Below are positions 53,198-62,611 of a stretch of 64,000 bases of DNA, one piece after another. Every line of letters starts with the position of its first letter. Position 1 is the first letter of the stretch. The stretch is from Pusillimonas caeni. GTDB taxonomy: Bacteria > Pseudomonadota > Gammaproteobacteria > Burkholderiales > Burkholderiaceae_B. Under the pieces are notes generated by a model that saw only the letters and a list, made by a program, of their open reading frames with translations, was not told the DNA's origin and searched no databases. The position numbers and the translations under genes are program-made. The stretch lies in contig NZ_PDUW01000003.1 in NCBI RefSeq assembly GCF_003545815.1, positions 1-64,000 on the forward strand, in the 5' to 3' direction.

Positions 53198-54010
53198 ATG
53201 ACCGCTGAAGTGCTCAAATACGAAAAGCAAGAACATATCGCCACGATCACGCTGAATCGGCCCGAGGCGCGCAATGCCTTGACGCCCGAAATGCTGTGCC
53301 GCCTTGCCGATGCGCTGAGCGATGCCCGTCTCGACGAGGCGGTGCGCGTCGTCATTTTGACCGGCGCGGGCGACAAGGCTTTCTGCGCCGGCGGCGATCT
53401 TGGCTCTACGCTGCCCTTGCTGACGGGCGACCGGCTGCCGCAAGACGATTGGGACGAACGCCTGCTCAATGATCCGGAGGTGATGCCTGTGTCGTCCTTG
53501 TGCGACGGGGCCATGAACAAGCCCATCATCGCCGCCGTCAATGGCGTCTGCGTGGCCGCCGGCGCTGAACTGCTGTTGGGCACCGACATCCGCATCGCCT
53601 CGCACGAATCCCGTTTTGCCTGGCCCGAGGTGCAAAGGGGGCTGATACCGTTTGCCGGCTCGCTGGCGCGGCTGCCGGCGCAACTGCCTTATTGCCGGGC
53701 GATGGAATTGATGCTGACGGGCGAAGCGATCGATGCGCAAAAGGCCTTGCAATGGGGGTTGGTGAACTACGTGGTGCACGGGCCCGAGGTGCTTCCCCTG
53801 GCCGAGCGGATCGCGCGGCGCATCGCCGGCAACGCGCCCTTGGCCGCGGCCGAAATCAAGAAGACGGCGGTGGACTCCATCGGTCTGTCCCGGCAAGAGG
53901 CGTTCAAGCTCGAGAAGCAGGCTTACCGCAGGGTGATGGCGACCGAAGACGCCCGGGAGGGGCCGCGCGCCTTCATGGAAAAGCGCGCTCCGGTATATCG
54001 GGGCAAATAG
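53198..54010 (+). CDS. Enoyl-CoA hydratase (crotonase family)
   Basis: 270 residues. Oxyanion-hole and catalytic segments: GAGDKAFCAGGDLGSTLPLL (about 57-76), VNGVCVAAGAELLLGTDIRIA (about 111-131) and FAWPEVQRGLIPFAGSLARLP with the catalytic-glutamate region. C-terminus ATEDAREGPRAFMEKRAPVY is typical. ATG at 53198 is chosen over 53165 because the family N-terminus starts near MTAEVLKYEKQEH and GGGA lies upstream. It precedes the short-chain dehydrogenase by 19 bases, so the two are one unit, likely in breakdown of an unidentified acyl-CoA. Confidence 0.9.
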   Translation: MTAEVLKYEKQEHIATITLNRPEARNALTPEMLCRLADALSDARLDEAVRVVILTGAGDKAFCAGGDLGSTLPLLTGDRLPQDDWDERLLNDPEVMPVSSLCDGAMNKPIIAAVNGVCVAAGAELLLGTDIRIASHESRFAWPEVQRGLIPFAGSLARLPAQLPYCRAMELMLTGEAIDAQKALQWGLVNYVVHGPEVLPLAERIARRIAGNAPLAAAEIKKTAVDSIGLSRQEAFKLEKQAYRRVMATEDAREGPRAFMEKRAPVYRGK

Positions 54011-54029
54011 CAAATCAACGAGCGTTTAT

Positions 54030-54938
54030 ATGGCAACTGAAATAGATCTCAATGGAAAAGCGGCCGTCGTCACCGGTGGCGGCCGAGGGCTGGGGCTGGC
54101 GGTGTCGAAGGCGCTGGCCAAGGCGGGAGCCGCGGTGGTCGTCAACGACGTGGACGAGCAGGCGGCGCAAGAGGCCGTGGAGGCCATCCACGCCGATGGC
54201 GGCAGGGCGGTGGCCGAGGTCGTGGCCATAGGCTCGTCGCAGGCGGCGCAGCGCTGCGTGGACAGGGCTGTGCAGGCCTTCGGTCGCCTGGACATCCTGT
54301 GCGCCAACGCGGGCATCCTGCGCGACAAGGTGTTGTGGAACATGACCGACGACGATTTCGACGCCGTCATCGAGACGCATCTGCGCGGCACCTTTACCTG
54401 CGCGCGCGCCGCGGTGCGGCGCTTCCGCGAGCAGGGCGAGGGCGGGCGGCTCATCCTGGTCTCGTCCCTGGCGGGGCAGCGCGGCAACTTCGGCCAGACC
54501 AATTATGCGGCGGCCAAGGCCGGCATCGCCGCCTTTGCCCGCACCTGGGCGCTGGAGTGCGCCCGCCTGGACGTCACCGTCAATGCCGTGCTGCCCATGG
54601 CCTTTACCCAGATGGTGGCCGGCATTCCGGCCATGGCGCCCTATGCCGAATTGTTGGCCCAGGGCAAGGACCTTCCGCCCGAGCTGCGCGCCGGCATGGG
54701 CCTGGGCCTGCCGGAAGACGTCGCGCCGCTGTTCGTGTTCCTGGCCTCGCAGGCGGCGCAGGGAATTACCGGGCAGTGCATCGGCCTGGGCGGCGACAAG
54801 CTTTCGCTGTGGAGCCATCCGCAAGAAATCCGCTACGCCTACAGTGCGGGCGGCTGGACGGTCGGGCAGATTGCGCAGCTGTGGGACAGTTCGGTGGGCC
54901 GGGAGCTGGAAGCCTACGGCATACCCATGCCCGATTAA
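54030..54938 (+). CDS. Short-chain dehydrogenase/reductase
   Basis: 302-residue NAD(P)-dependent oxidoreductase. Cofactor motif AAVVTGGGRGLGLAVSKAL (about 11-29), NAG at ANAGILRDK, catalytic serine in LILVSSLAGQRG and Y-x3-K in TNYAAAKAG. It resembles the dehydrogenase half of MFE-2-type hydroxyacyl-CoA enzymes or FabG-like proteins; with the upstream crotonase it could oxidise a 3-hydroxyacyl-CoA. The C-terminal ~45 residues extend beyond the usual ~255. Convergent with ybaK, overlapping by four bases. Confidence 0.88.
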   Translation: MATEIDLNGKAAVVTGGGRGLGLAVSKALAKAGAAVVVNDVDEQAAQEAVEAIHADGGRAVAEVVAIGSSQAAQRCVDRAVQAFGRLDILCANAGILRDKVLWNMTDDDFDAVIETHLRGTFTCARAAVRRFREQGEGGRLILVSSLAGQRGNFGQTNYAAAKAGIAAFARTWALECARLDVTVNAVLPMAFTQMVAGIPAMAPYAELLAQGKDLPPELRAGMGLGLPEDVAPLFVFLASQAAQGITGQCIGLGGDKLSLWSHPQEIRYAYSAGGWTVGQIAQLWDSSVGRELEAYGIPMPD

Positions 54939-55429
54939 TGCTTGGGCAGCGCCGCCTGAACGGGTTTGGCGCCGAGCAATTGCACGATCGCCGACGGAGC
55001 GAGGCTGACGAGATAGCCCCGGCGCCCTCCATTGAGATAAATGACGGGATAGTCGAGCAGGGTTTCTTCCAGCCACACCGGCATCTTCTTGCGCGTCGCA
55101 AAGGGCGAAGTGCCGCCCACCAGGTAGCCCGAATGCCGTTGCGCCGTGGCGGGGGCGCAGGGCGACACTTTTTTCGCGCCGATCTGGCGGGCCAGGTTCT
55201 TGGTCGACACCTCGCAGTCGCCATGCATCAGCACGACCAGCGGCTGGCCGTTCTCGTCTTCCATGATCAGCGTCTTGGCCACCTGATGCGGGTCCACGCC
55301 AAGCTGGCGCGAAGATTCCATGGCGCCGCCATGGTCCACATACTCGTACGGATGTTCGCCGAACTCGATCTTGTGCCGCCGCAGCAATTGCGTGGCGGGT
55401 GTTTCCGAAACGTGTTTGTCCTTGGCCAT
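54935..55429 (-). CDS. ybaK: Cys-tRNA(Pro) deacylase YbaK
   Basis: 164-residue trans-editing enzyme that hydrolyses Cys-tRNA(Pro) (EbsC/YbaK family). Conserved blocks: YVDHGGAMESSRQLGVDPHQVAKTLI, the lysine region KVSPCAPATAQRHSGYLVGGTSPF, and YLNGGRRGYLVSL. It lies between xerD and the short-chain dehydrogenase, with xerD ending 15 bases before its start region on the same strand. Confidence 0.94.
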   Translation of the reverse strand: MAKDKHVSETPATQLLRRHKIEFGEHPYEYVDHGGAMESSRQLGVDPHQVAKTLIMEDENGQPLVVLMHGDCEVSTKNLARQIGAKKVSPCAPATAQRHSGYLVGGTSPFATRKKMPVWLEETLLDYPVIYLNGGRRGYLVSLAPSAIVQLLGAKPVQAALPKH

Positions 55430-55444
55430 GAGATGTTCCGATTG

Positions 55445-56386
55445 TCAGCCGCGGGGATGATGCGCGGCGTGCAGCGTCTTCAGCCGTTCGCGCGCGACGT
55501 GCGTGTAGATCTGGGTGGTGGAGATGTCCGAATGTCCCAGCAGCATCTGGACCACGCGCAGGTCGGCGCCGTGGTTGAGCAGGTGGGTGGCGAAAGCATG
55601 TCGCACCACGTGAGGCGACAGGGGTACGTGGATGTCGGCCTGCAGGGCATATTTGCGTACGATCAGCCAGAACGACTGCCGGGTCATCGGCGCCGCGCGA
55701 GCGGTCACGAACAGCGCGTCGCAGCGGCGCGACCCTAACAACGCAGGCCGGGCTTCGGCCAGATAGCGATCTATCCAATGCGCGGCTTCCTGGCCCAGCG
55801 GCACCAGCCTGTCCTTGCCGCCCTTGCCCATGTTCACCCGCAGCACGCCTTCGTTCAGGTTGACATCGAGCACGTTCAGGCCCACCAGCTCGGACACCCG
55901 CAGCCCGGTGGCGTACAGCGTCTCGAGCATGGCCCGGTCGCGCAGGCCGCGCGGCGCGCGGTCGTCGGGCGCCTGCAGCAGGGCGTCGACCTGCTCTTCG
56001 GACAAGGTCTTGGGAAAGCGCGCGGCCTGTTTGGCCGCCTTGAGCGTGAGGCAGGGATCGGCGCCCACCCGGCCCTGGCGCAGGGCCCAAAGATAGTATC
56101 GCTTGAGCGCCGCCAGGCGGCGGTTGGCGGTGGTCGCCTTGGAGCTGGCATGCCGGGCGACGAACCAGTCCTGGATGTCGGCCGCTTGCGCGGCGTCGAT
56201 GTCCTTGCGATGGTTGTCATGCAGCCAGCGCGCAAAGGCGGTCAGGTCGCGCCGGTAGGCGGACAGCGTATTTTCCGCCAATCCGTCCTCGAGCCAGACG
56301 GCGTCCAGAAAACTGTCGATCGAGGCAGGTGCAGCAAAATCCACGGCGCGATCCGTAATGCGAAAAAGTGAGGTTCCAGCAGGCAA
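55445..56386 (-). CDS. xerD: Tyrosine recombinase XerD
   Basis: 313-residue site-specific recombinase that with XerC resolves chromosome dimers at dif. N-terminal SAM-like core-binding domain (about 20-110); catalytic residues R163 (ATGLRVSELVGL), K188 (MGKGGKDRLVPL), H259 and R262 (SPHVVRHAFATHLLNHG), H285 (LLGHSDISTTQIYTHV) and Y294. Spacing matches E. coli XerD (R148 ... Y279) with a ~15-residue N-terminal addition. Divergent from the AddB-like gene. Confidence 0.93.
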   Translation of the reverse strand: MPAGTSLFRITDRAVDFAAPASIDSFLDAVWLEDGLAENTLSAYRRDLTAFARWLHDNHRKDIDAAQAADIQDWFVARHASSKATTANRRLAALKRYYLWALRQGRVGADPCLTLKAAKQAARFPKTLSEEQVDALLQAPDDRAPRGLRDRAMLETLYATGLRVSELVGLNVLDVNLNEGVLRVNMGKGGKDRLVPLGQEAAHWIDRYLAEARPALLGSRRCDALFVTARAAPMTRQSFWLIVRKYALQADIHVPLSPHVVRHAFATHLLNHGADLRVVQMLLGHSDISTTQIYTHVARERLKTLHAAHHPRG

Positions 56387-56431
56387 TTTTACTCATACCC
56401 CTGCGCATTCCAGCACGGTACACTTCGCAGC

Positions 56432-59089
56432 ATGGAAACCACGCTGCCTTCCCTGACGCTGGCTCGGCTGGCCGAGCCCGAAAGCCCCGATACGCTCGTC
56501 CTCACCGTCAACAACCGGTACGCCCGCCGCATATTGGCGAGCCTGTCCAAGGGGCTCGACCAGCAGCGGCGCGTCATGGCGCTGCCCGACATCGTTCCTC
56601 TGCGGGCGTGGCTGCAGCAGGCGGGCGACACCCTGTCCTTCGTGCCCGAGGCGGGGCTGGCCTCTCATGTGGTCGACGCTTTCGGCGCGCGCAGCTTATG
56701 GCAACGTGTCGTCACCGACATGGAAGCCGAACATGTGCTGCTGGATGCCGGCCAGGCGGCGGCGCTGGCGATCGAGGCCGACCGCATGATGTCCGAATGG
56801 CGGCTGTCTGTGCAGCCCGGCGAAGAAACCCTCGATCATCAGCGCTTTCTTTTGTGGCGCGACGAATATCGCCGCCGGCTGCAGTCGCTGGATGCCGAGG
56901 ACGGCGTGCTGGGTTTCGAGCGCGTATGCGACGCGGTCGAAGCCGGCATGCTGGAATACCGTTACACACGCCTGGTGCTGGCGGGCTTCTCCGAGCTTTC
57001 GCCCCTTTTGCAGCGGCTGCTCGATGCGCTCCAAGCTCGAGGCGTCGTCCTTTACCGGCTGGACCTGGATGCCGTCAGGGCCGAGTCGGTCCGGCGCGTC
57101 CAGGCGCCCGACCCGGATGCCGAGTGGCGCCTGGCGGCCCAGTGGGCCGGCGACAGGCTGCGCAGCGACCCCCATGGGTGCTATGCCATCGTTGCCGCGC
57201 AACTCGAGAGCGACGTCGCGCTGGCCCATCGTGTGCTGCGCGAAGCGCTGCGGGGCGAAGGAGGCGAGCCGGCATTCAGCTACAACGTCGCCGTGGCGCG
57301 GCCGCTGGCGCAATGGCCGCTGGTCCGCGCGGCGCTCGCCTGGCTGCGCCTGTTGGCCGACATGGCGCGGCATGGTCGATGCCAGCCCGCCGTGGCGGGC
57401 GCGGCGCTGTTGGCGGGGCGCTGCGTTGCCGATGCGGAAGAAACCGACGCGCGCGCGCGCGTCGATGCGTCGCTGCGCGCCGACGCCGTCGTCAGCCTGG
57501 CCGTGGGCGAATTCGCGCGGCGCCTGGCTCCGCGGGCGCCGGTGCTGGCCGATGCCTGGGCGGCCTGTTTCGAGCATGTGCTCGCCAACGCGGGCAAGGC
57601 GCCCATCGACACCTGGGTCGGGCGCTTCAGGCAATGGCTGCAGATACTCGGTTTTCCGGGCCCCGCGGCGCTGGACAGCCATGCCTATCAAACAGTCGAG
57701 GCGCTCGAGCGGCTGCTCGAGCGCCTCGCCCGGCAAACCATCGTCCTGGGCCGCATCGACGTCGGCGCCGCTGTGGCGGCGCTTTCTTCGCTGGCAACGC
57801 AGACGCCTTTCCAGCCTCAGCGCGATCCGTCGGCGCGACTGGACGTCCAGGGTTTTCTGGAGGCCGAGGGCGGCCGCTGGGACGGCGTGTGGATACTCGG
57901 CCTGACCGACGAGGTCCTGCCTTCCATGCCTCGGCCCAACCCCTTGCTGCCGCTGTCGGCTCTGCGCCGTGCCGACGCGCCGCGCGCCACGCCCGAGCGC
58001 GAACTGCACTGGGCTCAGACAATGTTCGACGCGCTGCTGCGCACCGCGCCAAGCGTCTGGGTCAGCCACGCGCGGCAGGAGGGCGAGCGAGAGCTGCGCG
58101 CCAGTCCCTTCATTATGTCCATCGACGCCGAAGAGCATGCTTTGCGGCGGCCGGCCGTCCAGCCGGCGCCCATGGAACGCATCGTCGACGATCAAGGCCC
58201 GCCCCTGCCGCCCGGCGCGCCCACCAAGGGCGGCATTGCCGTCATCGACACCCAGGCCCGCAATCCCTTGTGGGCCTTCGCCCGCTACCGGCTCGGCGCC
58301 GGCCTGATGGGCGACTATGCCGACCTGGCCGACCAGAATGCGCGCGGCCTCTTCCTGCACAGATGCATGGAACTCGCATGCAAGTCCCTGACCGACAGCG
58401 ACAGCCTGCGCGACCAGCAGCTGGACGGCCGCCTGTCTCAAGTCATCGATACGGCGCTTGATCAGGCCGCCCGCGAGTGCCTGGCGGATTATGGCCGGGT
58501 CATGCGCGAACTCGAGCAAGCGCGTGCCAAAGCTCTCTTGCATGACTGGTTCGCGCTCGAACTCGAGCGCGGGCCTTTCACCGTGAGGTCGGTCGAGGAG
58601 GCCTTCCTGTGGGCGCGCGGGCCGCTGCAGCTTCGCTTGCGCCTGGACCGCATCGACGAACTGCCCGATGGCAGGCTGGCCGTCATCGACTACAAGACAG
58701 GGGGCGGCAAGGTCGACCCGAAATCGGACTGGATGCGCGAACGGCCGGTAGGCCTGCAACTGCCTTTCTACGCGGCGGTGCTCGCCGAGGGCAGCGCGTC
58801 GGTGTCGGCCCTGCTGCTGGCCCGGCTGCACGCGCGAGGAATAGAAATCAGGGGCCTTGCGGACGGCGATTGCGGCTTCGGGGGGCCGGCCGCCCTGAGC
58901 GAATGGGCGGATTTCCAGCATCTTTCCTGGGACGGCCTCATGGCCCAATGGCGGACGGTGATCGAGCGGCTGGCGGACGAATACGCCCAGGGCCTGGCGA
59001 CTAACATCATCTTGCGGGCGGACGACCTGGCTTATTGCGAGGTGCTGCCCTTCCTGCGCCTGAACGAGGAGGCCGGTCATGTCGTTTAG
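56432..59089 (+). CDS. AddB-like PD-(D/E)XK nuclease, diverged
   Basis: 885 residues. N-terminal two-thirds resembles an inactivated UvrD-type helicase scaffold like AddB (NNRYARRILASLSKG near residue 28, FSYNVAVARPLAQWPLV near 287 and GVWILGLTDEVLP near 488). The C-terminal nuclease domain has GLFLHRCMELACKSL (about 640) and LAVIDYKTGGGKVDP (about 748), the D-x-K core of RecB-type nucleases. I recall this class as a betaproteobacterial 'probable DNA repair protein' family next to AddA-like helicases. It overlaps the helicase gene by 11 bases. Confidence 0.85.
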   Translation: METTLPSLTLARLAEPESPDTLVLTVNNRYARRILASLSKGLDQQRRVMALPDIVPLRAWLQQAGDTLSFVPEAGLASHVVDAFGARSLWQRVVTDMEAEHVLLDAGQAAALAIEADRMMSEWRLSVQPGEETLDHQRFLLWRDEYRRRLQSLDAEDGVLGFERVCDAVEAGMLEYRYTRLVLAGFSELSPLLQRLLDALQARGVVLYRLDLDAVRAESVRRVQAPDPDAEWRLAAQWAGDRLRSDPHGCYAIVAAQLESDVALAHRVLREALRGEGGEPAFSYNVAVARPLAQWPLVRAALAWLRLLADMARHGRCQPAVAGAALLAGRCVADAEETDARARVDASLRADAVVSLAVGEFARRLAPRAPVLADAWAACFEHVLANAGKAPIDTWVGRFRQWLQILGFPGPAALDSHAYQTVEALERLLERLARQTIVLGRIDVGAAVAALSSLATQTPFQPQRDPSARLDVQGFLEAEGGRWDGVWILGLTDEVLPSMPRPNPLLPLSALRRADAPRATPERELHWAQTMFDALLRTAPSVWVSHARQEGERELRASPFIMSIDAEEHALRRPAVQPAPMERIVDDQGPPLPPGAPTKGGIAVIDTQARNPLWAFARYRLGAGLMGDYADLADQNARGLFLHRCMELACKSLTDSDSLRDQQLDGRLSQVIDTALDQAARECLADYGRVMRELEQARAKALLHDWFALELERGPFTVRSVEEAFLWARGPLQLRLRLDRIDELPDGRLAVIDYKTGGGKVDPKSDWMRERPVGLQLPFYAAVLAEGSASVSALLLARLHARGIEIRGLADGDCGFGGPAALSEWADFQHLSWDGLMAQWRTVIERLADEYAQGLATNIILRADDLAYCEVLPFLRLNEEAGHVV

Positions 59090-62000
59090 GCCGCCGTCCG
59101 ACGCCGCCGTCCGGCAGGCGGCGCTCGACCCCACGCAGTCCTTCCTGATCCAGGCCCCGGCCGGTTCGGGCAAGACCGAACTGCTCACCGACCGCATACT
59201 GGCCTTGCTGGCGACGGTCGACCGGCCGGAGGAAATCCTGGCCATCACTTTTACGCGCAAGGCCGCTTCCGAGATGCACGCCCGCGTGCTGGCCAAGCTG
59301 AGGGCGGGCCAGGGGCCCGAACCCGACGAGCCGCACAAGAAGCACAGCTGGCATCTGGCGCGCCAGGCCATGGCACGCAACGAGGCAAAGCAATGGAATC
59401 TGCTGGCCTACCCGGCGCGGCTCAGCATACGCACCATCGACTCGTTCAGCTCCTGGCTGGTGCGCGCCACGCCCTGGCTCAGCACGCTGGGCGGCCTGCC
59501 GGGGGTTACCGAGCATGCACAGGAGCACTATCGCGAAGCCGCCAAGGCCACCCTGGCCATGGCCGATGACGAAGAGGCCGTGGCCAGGCTGATCGCCCAT
59601 CTGGACGTCGACATCCGCGCGGCGCAGGAACTGATTGCCGGCATGCTGGCCAGCCGCGATCAATGGCTGCCGGTACTGGGCGAAAGCAGCGATGCGGGCC
59701 GCTTGCTGCACAATCTGAGCCAGGCCGTCGAGGCCGACTTGCGCCAGTTGGCGCAGTGCATGCCTCCCGGCTGGTCGCACGCCCTGGCCCAGCCTGTCTC
59801 GGCCGCCATCGCCGCCTTGCAGTCCGCCGGCAAGCCATGCGCGTTCGACGCGCTGCTCGACTGGGATGGCGCCGCGCTTACGCCTTCCTTCGCCGAACTG
59901 GCCCGCTGGCAGGCCCTGGCCGGCGTGCTGCTCACCCAGACCAACACCCTGCGGCGCACCGTGGACAAGCGCATGGGTTTCGAGGCCAGGACTCCGCACA
60001 AAGAGAGCTTCGTGCAATGGCTGTCGGCCTGCGATCCCGACGAGCCATGGATAAGCTGCCTGGCCAGAATCCGCAGCGCCCCGGCGGGTGGCTACGAGCC
60101 CGGGCAGCTCGCCATGCTCGGCGACCTCGTCCAGGTGCTGTGGCTGGCCACGGCCCAATTGAAACTGCGTTTCGCCGAGCAGTCCGAAGTCGACTTCATC
60201 GAGGTCTCCCAGAGCGCCTTGCACGCCCTGGGCAGCGCCGAGCGTCCTTCCGAACTTCTGCTGAAGCTCGACGCGTCCATACGCCACCTTCTCGTCGACG
60301 AATTCCAGGACACCAGCCAATCGCAGATCCGCCTGCTGACCTTGCTGACGGCGGGGTGGGAGCCGGGAGACGGCCGCAGCCTCTTTCTGGTGGGCGACCC
60401 CATGCAGTCCATCTACCGCTTTCGCAAGGCCGAGGTCGGCCTGTTTCTGAATGCGCGCGATGAAGGCCTGGGCGAGATCCCCCTCAACGCGCTGCAACTC
60501 ACGGACAATTTCCGTTCCCAGGCCAATATCGTGCATTGGGTCAATCGCATGTTCGAACCGCTGTTCCCGCGGCAGGCCGATCCGGGCATGGGCGCGATTC
60601 CCTATACGCCTTCCATGGCGTACAACGAGGCGCTGGACGAGGTCGGCGTCGAGCTGCATCCGGTTTGGACGCATGCTTCCATCGACGCCGCGTCGGCGAC
60701 CCGGACGGCCGAGGCCATTGCCGTCGACCTGGCGCGCGATGCCCTGCGGCGGCATGCCGACAGCGAGCACCCCGTCGCCATCCTGGTACGCGCACGCGGC
60801 CACCTCGAAGAAGTGGTGCGCCGCCTCACGGCCGAAGGCATCCCGTGTCGCGCCGTCGAGCTATCGCCCCTGAAGTCCCGGCAGGCGGTCAGCGATGCGG
60901 TGCAGCTGGCCAGGGCCTTGGCCCATCCGGCCGACCGCCTGGCCTGGCTTTCGGTGTTGCGCTCGCCCTTGTGCGGCGTTACCTTGCACTCCTTGCACGG
61001 GCTTTTCGGCACGGACCATCACACCACCGCGCGCGAATTGCTGGGCAGGTGGCGGCGCAACGAATCCGCCGCGCCGGTGGAACCGGAGGAGGCCTGGCGC
61101 CTGCGCCATGCTTGCGCTGTGCTGTTGGACGAGGGCAACGCATCCGGAGGCATTCCGTTCACCGCCTGGCTGCAGCACTGCTGGGAACGCCTGGGCGGGC
61201 CGCTTGTCTACCCGGGCGCGGGCGACCGGGCCGACGTGGAAAGCCTGTTCCGCCTGATCGAAAGACTGGCGCCCTATGGCGGCCTGGATCCGGCCGAGCT
61301 CGAGGCGCGGCTCGAGCAGCTGTATGCCGCGCCCGAGGGCGCGGGCCGGTCGGTCGAGGTGATGACCATACACAAGTCCAAGGGGCTGCAGTTCGAAACG
61401 GTCATCCTGATGGGCATGCACCGCCGCCCCCGCGCCGACACCCAGCCGCTGCTTCGCCTGGAGCACAGCGAGGGCCGGCTGCTGCTCGGGCCGATCAAGC
61501 ATCGGGCCTCGGACACGGCCGATTCGGTGTCGACCTATCTGGCCGAGCGCGAGAAACAGCGGGCCGCCTACGAGGCGGACCGCCTGCTGTATGTCGCGGT
61601 GACGCGAGCCTGCCAGGCGCTGCACCTCGTCGGCGAGATCGCGCTCGACGACGACGGCAGCGTCAAAGAGCCTTCGCCGGCCAGCCTGCTCGGGCGTCTC
61701 TGGCCCTATCTGCCTCAGCCGCAGCCCCCTGAAATGGCCGAGCTGCTCGCCGACGGGCAGGCTTCGGCGGTACGGCCGCCGGCGCGTCCTTTGCTGCGCA
61801 TGCAGATCGAAAGCCTGCCCATGCCCGAACCGGCGAAGGCGGCAGGGCAGGCGTCGGCCTGGCAATGGATGCCGGACACGGCGCACGAGGCGGCGATCGG
61901 TACGGTGGCCCACGCCTGGCTCGAGCGCCTGGGGCGCGAAGGCCCCGATGGGTGGCCGGCCGAACGCGTACGGCAGAGCCTGCCGGTGTTGCGCAAGCAG

Positions 62001-62384
62001 CTGGGCCGGGCCGGACTGCCGGCGTCGTCCCTGGACGAGGCGGCGGCCGTGGTGAGCGAGGCGCTGTGCGCCACGCTGTCCAGCGAGCGCGGACAGTGGC
62101 TGCTGCGCGCGGCGCGGGCCCATCGTGAATGGTCGCTGCTGGATGTCTCGGGCCGGGTCTCGGTCATCGATCTGGCCATTTCCGATGAACAAGGCTGGCT
62201 GGTGGTGGACTACAAGACCGGCATGCCCTGGGAGGGCGAGAGCGCGGAAGCGTTCGCGGCGCGCATGCACCAGCGCCACGGAGCGCAGCTGCAGCGCTAT
62301 TGCGAGCAGGTCGCCGCGCTGGATGGACGGCCCGCCCGCGCCGCCCTGTACTTTCCCAGGGCCGATATCTGGCTGGAGTACTGA
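59079..62384 (+). CDS. AddA-like UvrD helicase-nuclease
   Basis: 1101-residue superfamily 1A helicase. Motif I IQAPAGSGKTELLTDRIL (about 24-41), Ia ITFTRKAASEMHAR, motif II LLVDEFQDTSQSQIRLL (about 405-421), motif III FLVGDPMQSIYRFRKAE, motif V TIHKSKGLQFETVIL (about 762-776) and motif VI LLYVAVTRACQALHL are all present. A RecB-type nuclease domain closes the protein (about 940-1101; GTVAHAWLERLG, SVIDLAISDEQGWLVVDYKTG). With the AddB-like partner it should process DNA double-strand ends for RecA. Confidence 0.92.
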   Translation: MSFRPPSDAAVRQAALDPTQSFLIQAPAGSGKTELLTDRILALLATVDRPEEILAITFTRKAASEMHARVLAKLRAGQGPEPDEPHKKHSWHLARQAMARNEAKQWNLLAYPARLSIRTIDSFSSWLVRATPWLSTLGGLPGVTEHAQEHYREAAKATLAMADDEEAVARLIAHLDVDIRAAQELIAGMLASRDQWLPVLGESSDAGRLLHNLSQAVEADLRQLAQCMPPGWSHALAQPVSAAIAALQSAGKPCAFDALLDWDGAALTPSFAELARWQALAGVLLTQTNTLRRTVDKRMGFEARTPHKESFVQWLSACDPDEPWISCLARIRSAPAGGYEPGQLAMLGDLVQVLWLATAQLKLRFAEQSEVDFIEVSQSALHALGSAERPSELLLKLDASIRHLLVDEFQDTSQSQIRLLTLLTAGWEPGDGRSLFLVGDPMQSIYRFRKAEVGLFLNARDEGLGEIPLNALQLTDNFRSQANIVHWVNRMFEPLFPRQADPGMGAIPYTPSMAYNEALDEVGVELHPVWTHASIDAASATRTAEAIAVDLARDALRRHADSEHPVAILVRARGHLEEVVRRLTAEGIPCRAVELSPLKSRQAVSDAVQLARALAHPADRLAWLSVLRSPLCGVTLHSLHGLFGTDHHTTARELLGRWRRNESAAPVEPEEAWRLRHACAVLLDEGNASGGIPFTAWLQHCWERLGGPLVYPGAGDRADVESLFRLIERLAPYGGLDPAELEARLEQLYAAPEGAGRSVEVMTIHKSKGLQFETVILMGMHRRPRADTQPLLRLEHSEGRLLLGPIKHRASDTADSVSTYLAEREKQRAAYEADRLLYVAVTRACQALHLVGEIALDDDGSVKEPSPASLLGRLWPYLPQPQPPEMAELLADGQASAVRPPARPLLRMQIESLPMPEPAKAAGQASAWQWMPDTAHEAAIGTVAHAWLERLGREGPDGWPAERVRQSLPVLRKQLGRAGLPASSLDEAAAVVSEALCATLSSERGQWLLRAARAHREWSLLDVSGRVSVIDLAISDEQGWLVVDYKTGMPWEGESAEAFAARMHQRHGAQLQRYCEQVAALDGRPARAALYFPRADIWLEY

Positions 62385-62414
62385 AGGCCGGTGCAACTCC
62401 TGTTAAACTCCTAC

Positions 62415-62513
62415 TTGGCGGGCCCCTTCGCATGGTCCGGCGGCAAACCTGGTCAGGTCGGGAACGAAGCAGCCATAGTCGCTCAGGATCAGTGCCGAAG
62501 CCAGGCTCGCCGC
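62415..62513 (+). ncRNA. ffs: Signal recognition particle RNA (4.5S RNA)
   Basis: The central SRP RNA domain is unmistakable: ACCTGGTCAGGTCGGGAACG followed by AAGCAGCCATAG, with the symmetric and asymmetric loops that bind Ffh. The outer helix GGCGGGCC (62417-62424) pairs with GGCTCGCC (62504-62511). Ends are approximate. It lies between the AddA-like gene and dnaX, a frequent place for ffs. A TTAAAC box (62403-62408) may be its -10. Confidence 0.95.
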
Positions 62514-62611
62514 CCTGTTTCCGGCGGCCGTCCGCCAGTGCCTCAAGCCGTGTCGAATCCGGTACACTTTTCTTTTGCCTTCCGATCGCCTTCTGATACG
62601 GGTCTTCCTGC

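Noticed and set aside
52901-54013. N-terminal extension of the cysteine-rich protein to a 689-residue product
   Set aside because: The extension is antisense to the crotonase; an internal ATG at 52900 has a ribosome binding site and opens a proper signal peptide.
55445-56386. XerD-like gene as an island integrase for the nearby tRNA-Arg
   Set aside because: Length, catalytic residues and placement next to ybaK fit the housekeeping XerD; no island boundaries were found between it and the tRNA.
56696-59380. 894-codon open frame on the minus strand over the AddB-like gene
   Set aside because: Shadow frame; the plus-strand protein has clear nuclease motifs and the antisense product has no domains.
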